A stretch of DNA of 64,000 nt, from the NCBI RefSeq assembly GCF_030540765.1, contig NZ_JAUOEL010000007.1, positions 344,866 to 408,865 on the forward strand, written 5' to 3'. The position numbers and the translations under genes were made by a program. The stretch is from Flavivirga jejuensis. Its GTDB lineage: Bacteria; Bacteroidota; Bacteroidia; Flavobacteriales; Flavobacteriaceae. Below, piece by piece: positions 44,024 to 54,000 of this stretch. The notes beneath the pieces are model-generated. The model saw only the letters and a program-made list of their open reading frames with translations, ran no database searches and was not told where the DNA came from. How positions within the stretch are numbered: the stretch's first letter is position 1; each line of letters opens with the position of its first letter.

Positions 44024-45358
44024 TTATGAGATATTAATTTTGTCCAGTTTGTTATTGGGTGCGTTTATTTCTGAATCCCACTCAAAGGTTGAACTTTCTC
44101 CTTTGAGGCAATAATACTCTTCTTGTAAAAGAGAGTTTACTATTTTTGCTGCTCGCCAAGAATTAAGGCTCAAATTGGGGTTTGGAACTCCCCAAATTTT
44201 TCTTGCACCGTTCTGAACATATATTTTATTGTTCTTGGGACCATTCCATGGAACAGAAAAATCTTCATTCATTTCTACAAGCTGGTCATTTTCTCTAAAG
44301 TCTCCCTCTATTGATTCGATAAATTTGGGTAACTTTTCTTTATAACCAGTTGCCAGTATTACAATATCTACATCCAACACTTTGATTTTTGGGGGAAGCA
44401 TTTTATTTATTACTAGTTTATACGAGCTACCATTTTTATAAATATCTTCTAATTGACAGGAGGGGTGAAAATCGCATATTTTGTTACCAACCAGAACTTC
44501 TTTTTCGTAAAGTTTGCTGTAAATACTTTTTAAAAGATCTTCGCTTATTCCATCTGAAGTAAGTTTTTGATTTTCTATTAATTTAAGCTTTACGTTTTTA
44601 GGAAGTTTGAAAAAGTATTCACTATAAGAAGGAGTATATAATTCATTGGTAAATGGTGAGTCATCCATAGGCAAGAAATTATACCTTTGAGAAATCCAAT
44701 CAATTCTTTTTGGTGAATTTTTAGAGTCAAGTGAAATAAGGTTATTAATAATTTCTGCACCACTTTGCCCACCACCAATAACAGCTACTCTTTTGTTACT
44801 GAATTGTGTGTTTTTTTTCATAAAAACGGAGCTATGAAAGAGTGTATCTCCAATATATTTTTGAAAAACTTCAGGCACAAATGGAATAAGTCCCGTTCCA
44901 ATAACAATATTTTTAGAACGATAGGTCTGAGTCTTTGTTTTAACAACAAAGTAATCTTTCATGAAACAAGCAGAAATGACTTCATTTCCAAATTCTAAAT
45001 TATTCATCTTCTGAATAACCCAATTATAATATTGATTAAATTCTGTTCTCTTAATATCATCTATTCCAGAAATTGAAAACCTATATAATCGCTTATTTTC
45101 AGATAAAAAATTAAGAAAAGAAAAAGGGTTTGTAGGATCTACAAGAGTAACTAAATCTTTAAGGAAAGATACTTGCAAGGTAACTCCACTCATAAGCATA
45201 CCTTCATGCCAAATAAAAGAGGTTTGTTTATCCAGAAACAAGGATTTGAATCCTTGAATTGGTGATAATAATGCTGAAAGGCTTAAATTGGCAGGTCCAA
45301 CCCCTATACCAATAGAATCGAATAGAGATTTGTGTTTCTGTTTTTTTAAATTATCCAT
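44024..45358 (-). CDS. Lysine/ornithine N-monooxygenase (IucD/SidA/PvdA family)
   Basis: A 444-residue flavin enzyme with the FAD site GIGVGPANLSL (17-27), the substrate-region LKDLVTLVDPTNPFSFLNFL, the NADPH site VIGGGQSGAEI (193-203) and ATGY near the C-terminus. These enzymes hydroxylate the side-chain amine of lysine or ornithine. First gene of the tight operon. Combined with the next three genes it points to hydrazine formation, where N6-hydroxylysine is the acceptor; hydroxamate siderophore synthesis is the alternative, but no hydroxylysine acetylase or IucA/C-type synthetase lies nearby. Confidence 0.9.
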   Translation of the reverse strand: MDNLKKQKHKSLFDSIGIGVGPANLSLSALLSPIQGFKSLFLDKQTSFIWHEGMLMSGVTLQVSFLKDLVTLVDPTNPFSFLNFLSENKRLYRFSISGIDDIKRTEFNQYYNWVIQKMNNLEFGNEVISACFMKDYFVVKTKTQTYRSKNIVIGTGLIPFVPEVFQKYIGDTLFHSSVFMKKNTQFSNKRVAVIGGGQSGAEIINNLISLDSKNSPKRIDWISQRYNFLPMDDSPFTNELYTPSYSEYFFKLPKNVKLKLIENQKLTSDGISEDLLKSIYSKLYEKEVLVGNKICDFHPSCQLEDIYKNGSSYKLVINKMLPPKIKVLDVDIVILATGYKEKLPKFIESIEGDFRENDQLVEMNEDFSVPWNGPKNNKIYVQNGARKIWGVPNPNLSLNSWRAAKIVNSLLQEEYYCLKGESSTFEWDSEINAPNNKLDKINIS

Positions 45359-45364
45359 TTAAAG

Positions 45365-45372
45365 CAAATATA
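45365..45372 (-). promoter_or_regulatory. Possible -7 element of the hydrazine operon
   Basis: Minus-strand TATATTTG fits the Bacteroidota -7 consensus TAnnTTTG. It ends seven bases before the N-monooxygenase ATG, which would make the transcript nearly leaderless. A TTG lies ~25 bases upstream, longer than the usual -33 spacing, so this is tentative. Confidence 0.3.
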
Positions 45373-45448
45373 TTAGAAGGTTAATTATTATAAGAGACAA
45401 GAATAATCGGGTAATTAATTTTAAAATATGGTATAATAAAGTAAATTA

Positions 45449-46273
45449 TTATTCTTGATTTTGATATGAAATTGCGGTTAATTGTTTGTTTAACTCCCAA
45501 GGAGAGTCAGTAAAAACACCATCAACTTGTCGTTGTTTTAACTCAGTGAATTTCTCAAGTGAATTGACCATGACCACTTTCTTACCAGTACTAGAGAACA
45601 TCCAAAGCTCTTGCCAAACCCATATCTTCTTATTTCTTTTTAGAACATGGTTAAGAACTCTTTTTCGTAAAAAGGAAAAGTTTCCAAATTTTACTGGTAA
45701 TATTAATATATCAGATTTTAAAGGAAAAAAATAATCTAAAAATATAAAAGCACTGCAAACTATTTTGGTTCCTTCTTTAACAGCTGCACCATAAATCCAA
45801 TTTGGACGTTTTCCTTTAAACTTTTGTATAACTTTATCATAATGACTCACAATAACAATTTTGTTATTTACGCCATAAATTTCTATGATTTCAATTATTT
45901 TGTCAACGGCTTTTAGATTTTTAGAATGTATATCTAAAACAAGCTTGGCTTTTGGGAATAAATTAAAGACTGATTTCAAGGTAGGTATTCCAATAGTTTT
46001 TTTTCTATGAGTAAATTCTCCATTAATACTAAAATTAAAACCTGCATTTAACATTTTAATTTCGTCATAGTTCATTTTTCGAATATCACGTTTTATTCCT
46101 GTAATTTTTTTGGTATTATGATCATGAAATAGAACTATTTCTTCATCTTTGCTCATCTGAATATCGATTTCTATACGCCATTCTGGATTGATTTCTTGAC
46201 AATGTCTTATTGCTTCTATAGTATTTTCTGGTTTTTCTCCTCTACCACAACCATAACAAATAATTTCCACCAT
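45449..46273 (-). CDS. Glycerophosphodiester phosphodiesterase-like protein, catalytic His replaced
   Basis: A 274-residue GDPD-fold protein. RGEKPENTIEAI, EIDIQMSKDEEIVLFHD, LVLDIHSK and the final DGVFTDSPWEL match the family. The first catalytic motif, normally HRG, is changed (CYGCGRGEKPENT), so the general acid/base His is missing, while the HD motif remains. It may be inactive or have a new role. It lies 90 bases upstream of the hydrazine operon on the same strand and may belong to it. Confidence 0.78.
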   Translation of the reverse strand: MVEIICYGCGRGEKPENTIEAIRHCQEINPEWRIEIDIQMSKDEEIVLFHDHNTKKITGIKRDIRKMNYDEIKMLNAGFNFSINGEFTHRKKTIGIPTLKSVFNLFPKAKLVLDIHSKNLKAVDKIIEIIEIYGVNNKIVIVSHYDKVIQKFKGKRPNWIYGAAVKEGTKIVCSAFIFLDYFFPLKSDILILPVKFGNFSFLRKRVLNHVLKRNKKIWVWQELWMFSSTGKKVVMVNSLEKFTELKQRQVDGVFTDSPWELNKQLTAISYQNQE

Positions 46274-46379
46274 TTTTCAATAGATTTAATGTGACTATAA
46301 AATATTATATCGTTTTACGTAACTTATGGGTACAGTTCCTAAAATGGCCATCTTAATAGAATCAATTCTAACAAAAGTT

Positions 46380-46614
46380 CTATTTTTTTTCGACTCTTAG
46401 AACTTCACAGTCTAGTCCAGAGAGTGGACTATAACCGATAATTATTTTCCCCAACTATAGGAGCTTCATGGATTCTATCAATTTCCGAGATTCTTTTTAA
46501 ATTCACAAAATGTTTCATTTTGGTAATTTCCATTCCAAAAACAAAAGGATATTGATTTCCAAAATGTATATAGATAACGCACCATTGTAAATAAAAGCAG
46601 AAACGTATTAAAGC
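46380..46614 (-). pseudogene. Unrecognised gene remnant in the gap 46274-46830
   Basis: Minus-strand frame with protein-like codon use reads ALIRFCFYLQWCVIYIHFGN, then QYPFVFGMEITKMKHF and a charged stretch up to IVGEN. A one-base shift lets it continue as IIGYSPLSGLDCEVLRVEKK to a stop at 46380. It is preceded by an in-frame TAG and has no sensible start, so it looks like the 3' remains of a lost gene. The family is not recognised. Nothing else convincing lies in the 557-base gap. Confidence 0.4.
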
Positions 46615-46830
46615 CTAATTAATATAGCCTTTTACTCACCTTCTTTCATGGTTAATCATGACATATAGTACATTTGAAAGTGCATGCTCATAAAAGGAGA
46701 TGTAATACGTTCCGTATTCTATAATCATGCACATATTGTAGGTTCTATGGATTAAATCTTAAACATTCAAAACATACTAATTTACAAATTGTTACACCAA
46801 AATCATTTTGTGATGTATATTTTTTTAAAT

Positions 46831-48228
46831 TTAATTAAAAGTAGGTTCTAAGTAACCCTCTTGGCAAACGGCAATAGCTTTTTTCATTATAACTATTGCA
46901 TTATCAACAATCTTCTTTGTTGTTATTAGTGGAGGAACAAGGCGTAATACATTATTGTAATGCCCCCCTACTTCAAACAATAAGCCTCTTTGAAAACATT
47001 CAGTTCTCAGTTTTTTTACAAATTCTGGGAATGGTTCTTTTGTGCTTTTATTTTTTACAAATTCAATTCCTATCATCATTCCTCTTCCTCTCACCTCTCC
47101 TATAAAAGGGTTATCTAATTGTAATTGCTTAAGGTTATCCATTAAATATATACCTATATATTTTGTGTAATCTCCAATATTATATTCGTCTATAAAATCA
47201 AAAGCTCCTCTAGCAGCAGCAATACTTACCTGATTACCCCTAAATGTTCCAATATGTGCTGAGGCACCCCAGGCCTCTATTTCTTTTTTATAGATCAATC
47301 CAGAAATTGGAAACCCTATGCCACCAAACCCTTTAGAAAACGTAATAATATCAGGAATAGCTTTAGTGTTCATAAACTCTAGAAAACTTCCTGTTCTAAA
47401 GAAACCACATTGAATTTCATCAAATATTACCAGAACATCATTTTCATGAGCTATTCTAACTAATTCTTCTAGGTATCCATCCTCAGGAACTATATTTCCA
47501 CCTTCCCCTTGAATTGGTTCTATAAGAATTGCTGCTGGTTTTATTATCCCAGAATGACCATTATTCAATATATTTTTAAAATATTCTATTCCAGAAATAT
47601 TATTTTTATTCTCTTTTGTCGTTGATTTATCGCGATATGGATAGTTATAAGGAACAAAATGAACGTTAGGCATTAAAGAAGTAATATGATTTCTAAAAAA
47701 TGTATCTGAAGTTACTGCCAAAGCGCCAGAAGTCATACCATGATAACCACCAGTAAAAGCAATCACACCATCTCTACCTGTTTTTATTTTTGCTAATTTA
47801 ATAGCCGCCTCTACAGCATCAGACCCCGTTGGACCACCAAAACTTACTTTGTAATCTTTTTGAATCTCTTCTGGTAAATGACCTATTATTTTTTCAATTA
47901 GATTTAATTTATTTTCTGTGGGAAAATCCAATACGTGAATTAAATCAGATTGTTGTTCTTTGACATACTTTAATACATACTCATTACCATGACCTACATT
48001 TAAAACTCCTGCTCCTCCGAAAAAATCAATAAAATAATTACCATCAACATCTTCTATGATGCTTCCTTTTGCTCTTTTTATAGCTATAGGCATGCTTCTT
48101 GGGTACGAAACAATACTGCTTTCAATCTCTTCCTGTAATTTCAATAATGCTTTTGATTTTTCTCCTGGAAGTGAAGATGTTACAATTTTTGCCTCTTCAG
48201 ACAAATGATACTTTTTTAGTGAATCCAT
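46831..48228 (-). CDS. Diaminobutyrate-2-oxoglutarate aminotransferase-like (class III PLP)
   Basis: A 465-residue class III aminotransferase with GGTGSDAVEAA-type loop (FGGPTGSDAVEAAI), AFTGGYHGMT, EPIQGEGG, FDEIQCGFFRTG and PLP Lys in TFSKGFGG. The sequence pattern is closest to DABA/ectoine-type enzymes that form L-2,4-diaminobutyrate from aspartate semialdehyde. Located between the hydrazine operon and the NRPS genes, it probably supplies diaminobutyrate as a building block, either for the NRPS or for a siderophore. No decarboxylase partner is present in view. Confidence 0.85.
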   Translation of the reverse strand: MDSLKKYHLSEEAKIVTSSLPGEKSKALLKLQEEIESSIVSYPRSMPIAIKRAKGSIIEDVDGNYFIDFFGGAGVLNVGHGNEYVLKYVKEQQSDLIHVLDFPTENKLNLIEKIIGHLPEEIQKDYKVSFGGPTGSDAVEAAIKLAKIKTGRDGVIAFTGGYHGMTSGALAVTSDTFFRNHITSLMPNVHFVPYNYPYRDKSTTKENKNNISGIEYFKNILNNGHSGIIKPAAILIEPIQGEGGNIVPEDGYLEELVRIAHENDVLVIFDEIQCGFFRTGSFLEFMNTKAIPDIITFSKGFGGIGFPISGLIYKKEIEAWGASAHIGTFRGNQVSIAAARGAFDFIDEYNIGDYTKYIGIYLMDNLKQLQLDNPFIGEVRGRGMMIGIEFVKNKSTKEPFPEFVKKLRTECFQRGLLFEVGGHYNNVLRLVPPLITTKKIVDNAIVIMKKAIAVCQEGYLEPTFN

Positions 48229-48413
48229 AATTATAAATTATTTGTGTTAAAAAGTTGAACAAATTATTAAAGATTTATGGTTAGTTAATGCCTTTAATTA
48301 TTTTAAAAGTGGTGTTTATATTATCCTTAAAATGTGAAGTATGAGCTTTCTAAAAGAAAAAAATTGGTTTTATATCTATTCCTATTTCTATATATAAAAT
48401 TTCTAAGTCAACG

Positions 48414-48600
48414 CTACTTTATTTCAACATTGTTATATTCAAATAGAATCCATTGCTGAGCATCTCCAGTATCTGTATTTTTGAATACAACATGGGTACG
48501 TAAACTTATCCATTCCTGTTTTTTCTGAAGAAATTTCTCCTGCTACGGAATTACTTTACTTTAATTTCTGGAGCCAAAATAGGCGTTTTTCTTTGTGTAA
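48414..48600 (-). pseudogene. Frameshifted gene remnant in the gap 48229-48608
   Basis: Three overlapping minus-strand frames give a continuous protein-like reading only if two frameshifts are allowed: KTPILAPEIKVK, then SNSVAGEISSEKTG, then EWISLRTHVVFKNTDTG, DAQQWILFEYNNVEIK and a stop at 48414. The final part is the longest and most protein-like. No start is found and the family is not recognised. It suggests gene decay next to the NRPS cluster. Confidence 0.4.
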
Positions 48601-48608
48601 GATTTAAC

Positions 48609-49430
48609 TCAATACTCAACATCTACCGTAAAACCAATACCTACTCCTACCTTATTCCAATCTCCTTGGCTTGTTTTTCTCTCGATTATAGGGCTACCAA
48701 AAAGCCCTATCGAAAACATTAACCCATCTTTACCTAAATCTTCTATCCATTCCAACGATACAAAAAAATCATCTTCCACAACAATATTATATTTACTAAG
48801 ATCTGCACTAAGCACTCCCTCTTTTATACCTGTAGAGAGTATAATATTTTCTTTAAGAATATTTTTATAAGGAAGCCCTTCTTTTAAATTATAAAAATTA
48901 AGTCTAAACTTAACATTATCATATTTATTCGAAGCAATAGATGCATTAAACCTATTGATGTAAGTAGGCTTTTTTTTGGTCTTGATTACTATACCTACTT
49001 CATTCCCTAATTGATTAGTAGAAAAACCTCCTATCATACTTTTGGATTTTGTTTTGTTCCCTAGAGTTCTTTCTTTTAACTTTTTATTAGAAAGTACGAC
49101 CTCTTCTAACTCAGTAATTTCTTGTTCTAATGAGATAATGCTATCTAACCTTGGCATTTCTTTTTTAAATTCTTTTACAATTTTTATATAGTTTTTATAC
49201 CCTATCATTGATATTTGTATAGTATCCAAATCGAATTTTGATTCTAATTCAATTTGAAAATTGCCATCATTATCGGATACTGTCCCTATATTTCCCCCAA
49301 GAATCCCAATATTAACATAAGGTAATGGTTCTTTAGTTTTACTATCTTTTATTTGTCCTTTATATGTTTCTTGTCCATATATTATATGAGAAATTACAAG
49401 TAACAACACACTGCTTATTATTTTTTTCAT
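48609..49430 (-). CDS. Secreted protein with carboxypeptidase-regulatory-like domain
   Basis: A 273-residue protein with a signal peptide (MKKIISSVLLLVISHIIYG) and a carboxypeptidase-regulatory-like beta-sandwich at residues about 20-105 (KEPLPYVNIGILGGNIGTVSD). A beta-rich C-terminal part follows, ending in FTVDVEY. The terminal aromatic strand and domain order are common for Bacteroidota outer-membrane or periplasmic proteins of unknown role. A TAnnTTTG box (49453-49460) lies just upstream, so it may have its own promoter and be unrelated to the NRPS. Confidence 0.75.
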   Translation of the reverse strand: MKKIISSVLLLVISHIIYGQETYKGQIKDSKTKEPLPYVNIGILGGNIGTVSDNDGNFQIELESKFDLDTIQISMIGYKNYIKIVKEFKKEMPRLDSIISLEQEITELEEVVLSNKKLKERTLGNKTKSKSMIGGFSTNQLGNEVGIVIKTKKKPTYINRFNASIASNKYDNVKFRLNFYNLKEGLPYKNILKENIILSTGIKEGVLSADLSKYNIVVEDDFFVSLEWIEDLGKDGLMFSIGLFGSPIIERKTSQGDWNKVGVGIGFTVDVEY

Positions 49431-49452
49431 TTTTATAAATACTTTTTTTAAT

Positions 49453-49460
49453 CAAACATA
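49453..49460 (-). promoter_or_regulatory. Possible -7 element upstream of the carboxypeptidase-regulatory-like gene
   Basis: Minus-strand TATGTTTG matches TAnnTTTG, 22 bases before the ATG. No clear -33 TTTG at the usual distance, so low confidence. Confidence 0.3.
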
Positions 49461-49624
49461 AATTAAAGATATTTCTTATATTGCTTTGTTGTATAAATTA
49501 TTTCTAAAATTTAATTTTCACCTTATTGATAAGATTTTTTTAAGTAAGATCGGAATGACACTATTCCATTATTTACAAATACTAATTACTCATTATCAAA
49601 ATTTAACACATCTAACTAACGTTA

Positions 49625-50998
49625 TTACACTTCCACTTCTTTCTCCTTTACACTATAATCTTCGCTCTTATTAATAACGTCTACTTCATTTACCACGGTA
49701 ATTGAATCTTTACCCTCCTTTAACATTCCTAACTCCTTTTCATACAAATTATCTAGATTATTAAATGCTTTTTTTTGTTTATAAACAAACGAGATAAGCG
49801 TTAAAAACACTCCACATAAACCAAATACAACTGCAATTGCTGCTGTAAGATTAGTGCCTGGATAATTCAGATATAAATTTGGAAAAAAATAATCGACAAA
49901 AAGCTTTACATAATCCACTAAAGGCCCTGCAATTAAATATGCAAGAGGAGCAGTAATTCCTACCAAGAAAGAAACTGTTCCCATAATCCTTCCTTGTTTC
50001 TCAACAGGGATCAATGTTTGTAGAAAAGCTTCACTAATAACCATTTCTACTGTAAAAAGAGCCATTATTATAATCCCAGCAATTGCTAAAGTATACTGAT
50101 TCATAAAAAAAAAACATCCTAAAAAAACGACACTTTTTAAATACCCTAAATTAATAACAGTATTCATTGGACGTTTAAACTCTTTTAACACACTCATCAA
50201 CCCTCCTCCTAGTAAAGCTCCTAGTCCAGCACACGACATGATAATTCCTAATATATATTCATTAGAAAAATCAAGTACCAAAGGAGTAAACAATACACTA
50301 ATAAGACCTATCAAAAATGACATTAGAAAAAAGAAGAAAATGAAATATGAAAATCCAGCTTTCTCTTTTATAAAAGCTCTTACCAACTTAAAATCTTCTT
50401 TAAAATTAAATTTATCGCTAGATCGAGCAACTATTACAAATCCTAGTAATAAAAATGCTACCACTGCAATTGAAAAGGTAAATAGATCTATAAAAAAAAT
50501 ACTTCGTATACCTATCGATTTATATAATACAGGAGCTAAAATTGGTACGCCCATCTGAATGACTCCATACATAGTACTCGACATACCATTGGCTTTTACT
50601 AATTTATCCTTAGAAACCAATGTACTGGTAGAAGCCTGAAATGCATCAAAAACAAACATACTGGCCACAGACCCTATACCAGCAACTATCATAATATGCC
50701 ATGCTTGTAATATTCCAAAACTATGTAAAGCCATTAATACTAAGCTTCCTATTCCTGCCACTATCTGCCCTCCTACTATCATTTTCTTTTTATCCCAACG
50801 ATCTACCATACTTCCTATAAAGGGAGCTAATACAACTCCAGGAACGGCTTCAAAAAACCAAACCAAAGAGTAGGAACTAACACTGGATCCAGGTTGTTCT
50901 AAAATCCATACACTGAGTGCAAAATCTGTTAAATCCGTTCCAAAAAGAGAAATTATTAACAGTGTCAAATAAACCTTAAATTTTTTCATTTTATACAA
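49625..50998 (-). CDS. MFS exporter (EntS-like), NRPS-linked
   Basis: A 457-residue major-facilitator protein with 12 predicted helices, starting at FKVYLTLLIISLFGTDLTDFALSVWI, with the loop 2-3 motif GSMVDRWDKKKMIVGGQ typical of the enterobactin exporter-like group. The cytoplasmic C-terminal tail is long and acidic. The start lies seven bases after the NRPS stop, so it is in the same transcript and most likely exports the peptide. Confidence 0.88.
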   Translation of the reverse strand: MYKMKKFKVYLTLLIISLFGTDLTDFALSVWILEQPGSSVSSYSLVWFFEAVPGVVLAPFIGSMVDRWDKKKMIVGGQIVAGIGSLVLMALHSFGILQAWHIMIVAGIGSVASMFVFDAFQASTSTLVSKDKLVKANGMSSTMYGVIQMGVPILAPVLYKSIGIRSIFFIDLFTFSIAVVAFLLLGFVIVARSSDKFNFKEDFKLVRAFIKEKAGFSYFIFFFFLMSFLIGLISVLFTPLVLDFSNEYILGIIMSCAGLGALLGGGLMSVLKEFKRPMNTVINLGYLKSVVFLGCFFFMNQYTLAIAGIIIMALFTVEMVISEAFLQTLIPVEKQGRIMGTVSFLVGITAPLAYLIAGPLVDYVKLFVDYFFPNLYLNYPGTNLTAAIAVVFGLCGVFLTLISFVYKQKKAFNNLDNLYEKELGMLKEGKDSITVVNEVDVINKSEDYSVKEKEVEV

Positions 50999-51005
50999 AA
51001 ATCAA

Positions 51006-54000
51006 TTAGTTCTTTATTTGCAAACATTTTACAATATCTGCTACATAAGGCATGTTTAACATATTCAAATGATTACCAGAAACTTTAAAAACCTTAACCT
51101 CTTTTGTTGTTAATGCTTTCCAGCCGTATCCATCAGCAGCTAATTTTACATCTAATATTTGTTCCTTTTCATCTAATTCCTCATTTGCCTTAAATAATTT
51201 AATCGCTGTTTTTATCTGGGAGTTTATCGGTGGTTGATAATTGCTGTATTCATTTGCCATTATCACTCCAATTGTTCCCCGCATTTGAGCCTCTGTGATC
51301 TCTATCTCTGAAGTTCGTATCAAATCATATAATTTTTCTAATTGTTGTTCTTCTTGTTTATTTTCAAAATCAGAAATATTTGCTGCTATTGAAACATTGT
51401 ATTCCTTATTAATTCCTTCAAGCATTACCATTAAAAATTCTTCATGACTAATTTTTAACTCCTGCTCTTTATCTTCCCTTATAGGAGGCTGCACATCAAA
51501 AAGCAACACCTCTTCTACCTCAAACCCTTGTTCTTCTAATTGCATTGTCATCTCAAATGCTATTTCTCCGCCAAAAGAATACCCTGCTAAACGGTAAGGA
51601 CCTTCTGCATCTATTTTCTGCATTTCCTTTATATAAATAGCAGCCATTTCTTCAACAGTTTTTAGAATAGGAGAAAGACCATCCAATCCAGAAGATTGAA
51701 ATGCATAAAAAGGCTGCTTATCACCCAAAGCGTCAGATAACTCTTTATACACTATAACTGTACCTCCTAAAGGGTGTACACAAAATATCGGCTTTTCTTC
51801 TCCTTTTTCATTTAAAGGAATCAAGGTTGTATATTCCTTCTTTTGATCAGAACTAATCACCTCACTAAATAACTTAATCGTAGGGTATTCGAATACGGAA
51901 ACTATTGGTAATGCTTTAGAAAACTTCTTATTTATTTGAGAAATTAATTTCATTGCCAATATAGAATGCCCTCCTAATTCAAAGAAATTATCCTGTACTC
52001 CTATCATCTCTACCTTCAATAATTCTTGCCAAATAACAACCATTTGCTCTTCTGTTTCATTTTGTGGAGCTACATATTCTTGAGTGGATAATTGAGAACT
52101 ATCTGGATCGGGTAAGGACTTTTTATCTAATTTACCATTACTATTCAAAGGCATCACCTCCATCTCCACCCAAAGCATAGGAACCATATATTCTGGTAAA
52201 CTTAATCGTAACGCTTCTTGTAGTTTTTCTTTATCTAATGTATCATCTACTACTACATACCCTACCAAACTCATAGTACCACTTACATCTTCCTTTGCCA
52301 AAACGCAGCACTGAGTAACAGATACTATAGAGGATAAGGCGTTCTCTATCTCTCCTAATTCTATACGATAACCGCGAATCTTGACCTGATCATCTTTTCT
52401 ACCAATAAACTCTATAGTTCCATCAGGAAGCCAGCGTGCTAAATCCCCTGTCTTATATATTCTATCACCTTCTACAAAAGGATTAGAAACAAATTTATCT
52501 TTGGTTAACTCTTCTTGATTTAAATATCCTCGGGTCACTCCTGCTCCACCGATACACAATTCTCCCACTACACCTATAGGTAAAAGAGTATGGCCCTCAT
52601 TCATAATATAAATCTGAGTATTACCTATTGGGTTTCCTATACTTATTGCTTTATTGCCCTTAACCTCTTTATAAATAGACATAACAGAAGTTACTGTTGT
52701 TTCTGTTGGTCCGTATTCATTATAAAATATATAATTCTCGCTCCAATCTAACATCAATTCTTTACTACAAATCTCTCCACCTACAACTACACGTTTCAAT
52801 GATTGTAAAACTCTTCCAATAGGTAAAGTACTTAGCATACTAGGAGTCGTATGGAGATGTGTGATTCTTTCATTATCAATAAAATCAAGTAAATGCACTG
52901 GATCAAGAATGATTTCCTCATTTATAAGAACCAATTTACTCCCACTACATAATGCAATAAAAATTTGTTCAACAGAAGCATCAAACACAAAATTTGAAAA
53001 TTGTAAAACAACATCACTTGAATCAAAATTAAATGTATGAGTCTGAGAGGTAATTAGATTTGTAACATTACTATGCTCAATCATTACCCCCTTAGGCTTA
53101 CCAGTACTTCCTGAGGTATAGATAACGTATGCTAAACAATTAGGCAACACACTACTTAACTTCCTTGTAGAAAAACCAGAAATACTGTCCCAATGACTAT
53201 CCAATAAAACAACCGATAAATCATCACGTTCAATTATTACACTTACACTGGATCTACTACTCAATACCAAATCAATTCCTGCATCTGTAATCATATAATC
53301 AATACGCCCCTTTGGGTAAGCAGGGTCTATAGGTACATAAGCTCCTCCTGATTTTAGGATCCCTAAAATACCAATCAACATCTCTAAACTACGCTCCAAA
53401 CAAATACCTACCAAAGTATTTGGTACGACTCCTTGTTCTCTTAAATAACGTGCCAACTGGTTCGAGCGCTTGTCCAACTCCTTGTAGCTTAATTCCTCGT
53501 TCTCATAGACTACAGCAATTGCATCTGGAGTATTTATAACTTGTTGTGTAAACAAATCTATTACGGTCTTATCCTTTGGATATTCTGCTGATGTGTCATT
53601 AAATATCCCTAGCAATTCATTCTCTTGATCAGAAAGCATATTCACTTCAGAGACCACAGCAGCATCAGGTAAATTTAATAATTGCTCTAGCACCTTATTA
53701 AAATGCCCTTTAATCATAGTTACTTTTTCAGCACTTAATAATGACGTATTATAACTAAAATCAATTTCCAACTCTCTCCCCAAACTTACCGTAATTGTTA
53801 ATGGGTAATTCGTTTGTTCTTTAGCCTCTATGCTTTTAACCTCTAATAAGCTTTCTTCTTTGAAAACTTCTTCTGAGATAGGATAATTTTCAAAAACTAA
53901 AATACTATCAAATAAATCCCCTTGAACACCACTATAATGCTGTACAGTAGCCAAACTTGTATATTGATGTTCTCTACAAATTGTATGAGCCTTTTGTATT

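Noticed and set aside
44024..45358. Hydroxamate siderophore pathway as the explanation for the N-monooxygenase
   Set aside because: No hydroxylysine acyltransferase of the IucB type or IucA/C-type synthetase lies beside it, whereas cupin, MetRS-like and DAO genes do, which fits hydrazine formation better. It is not fully excluded.
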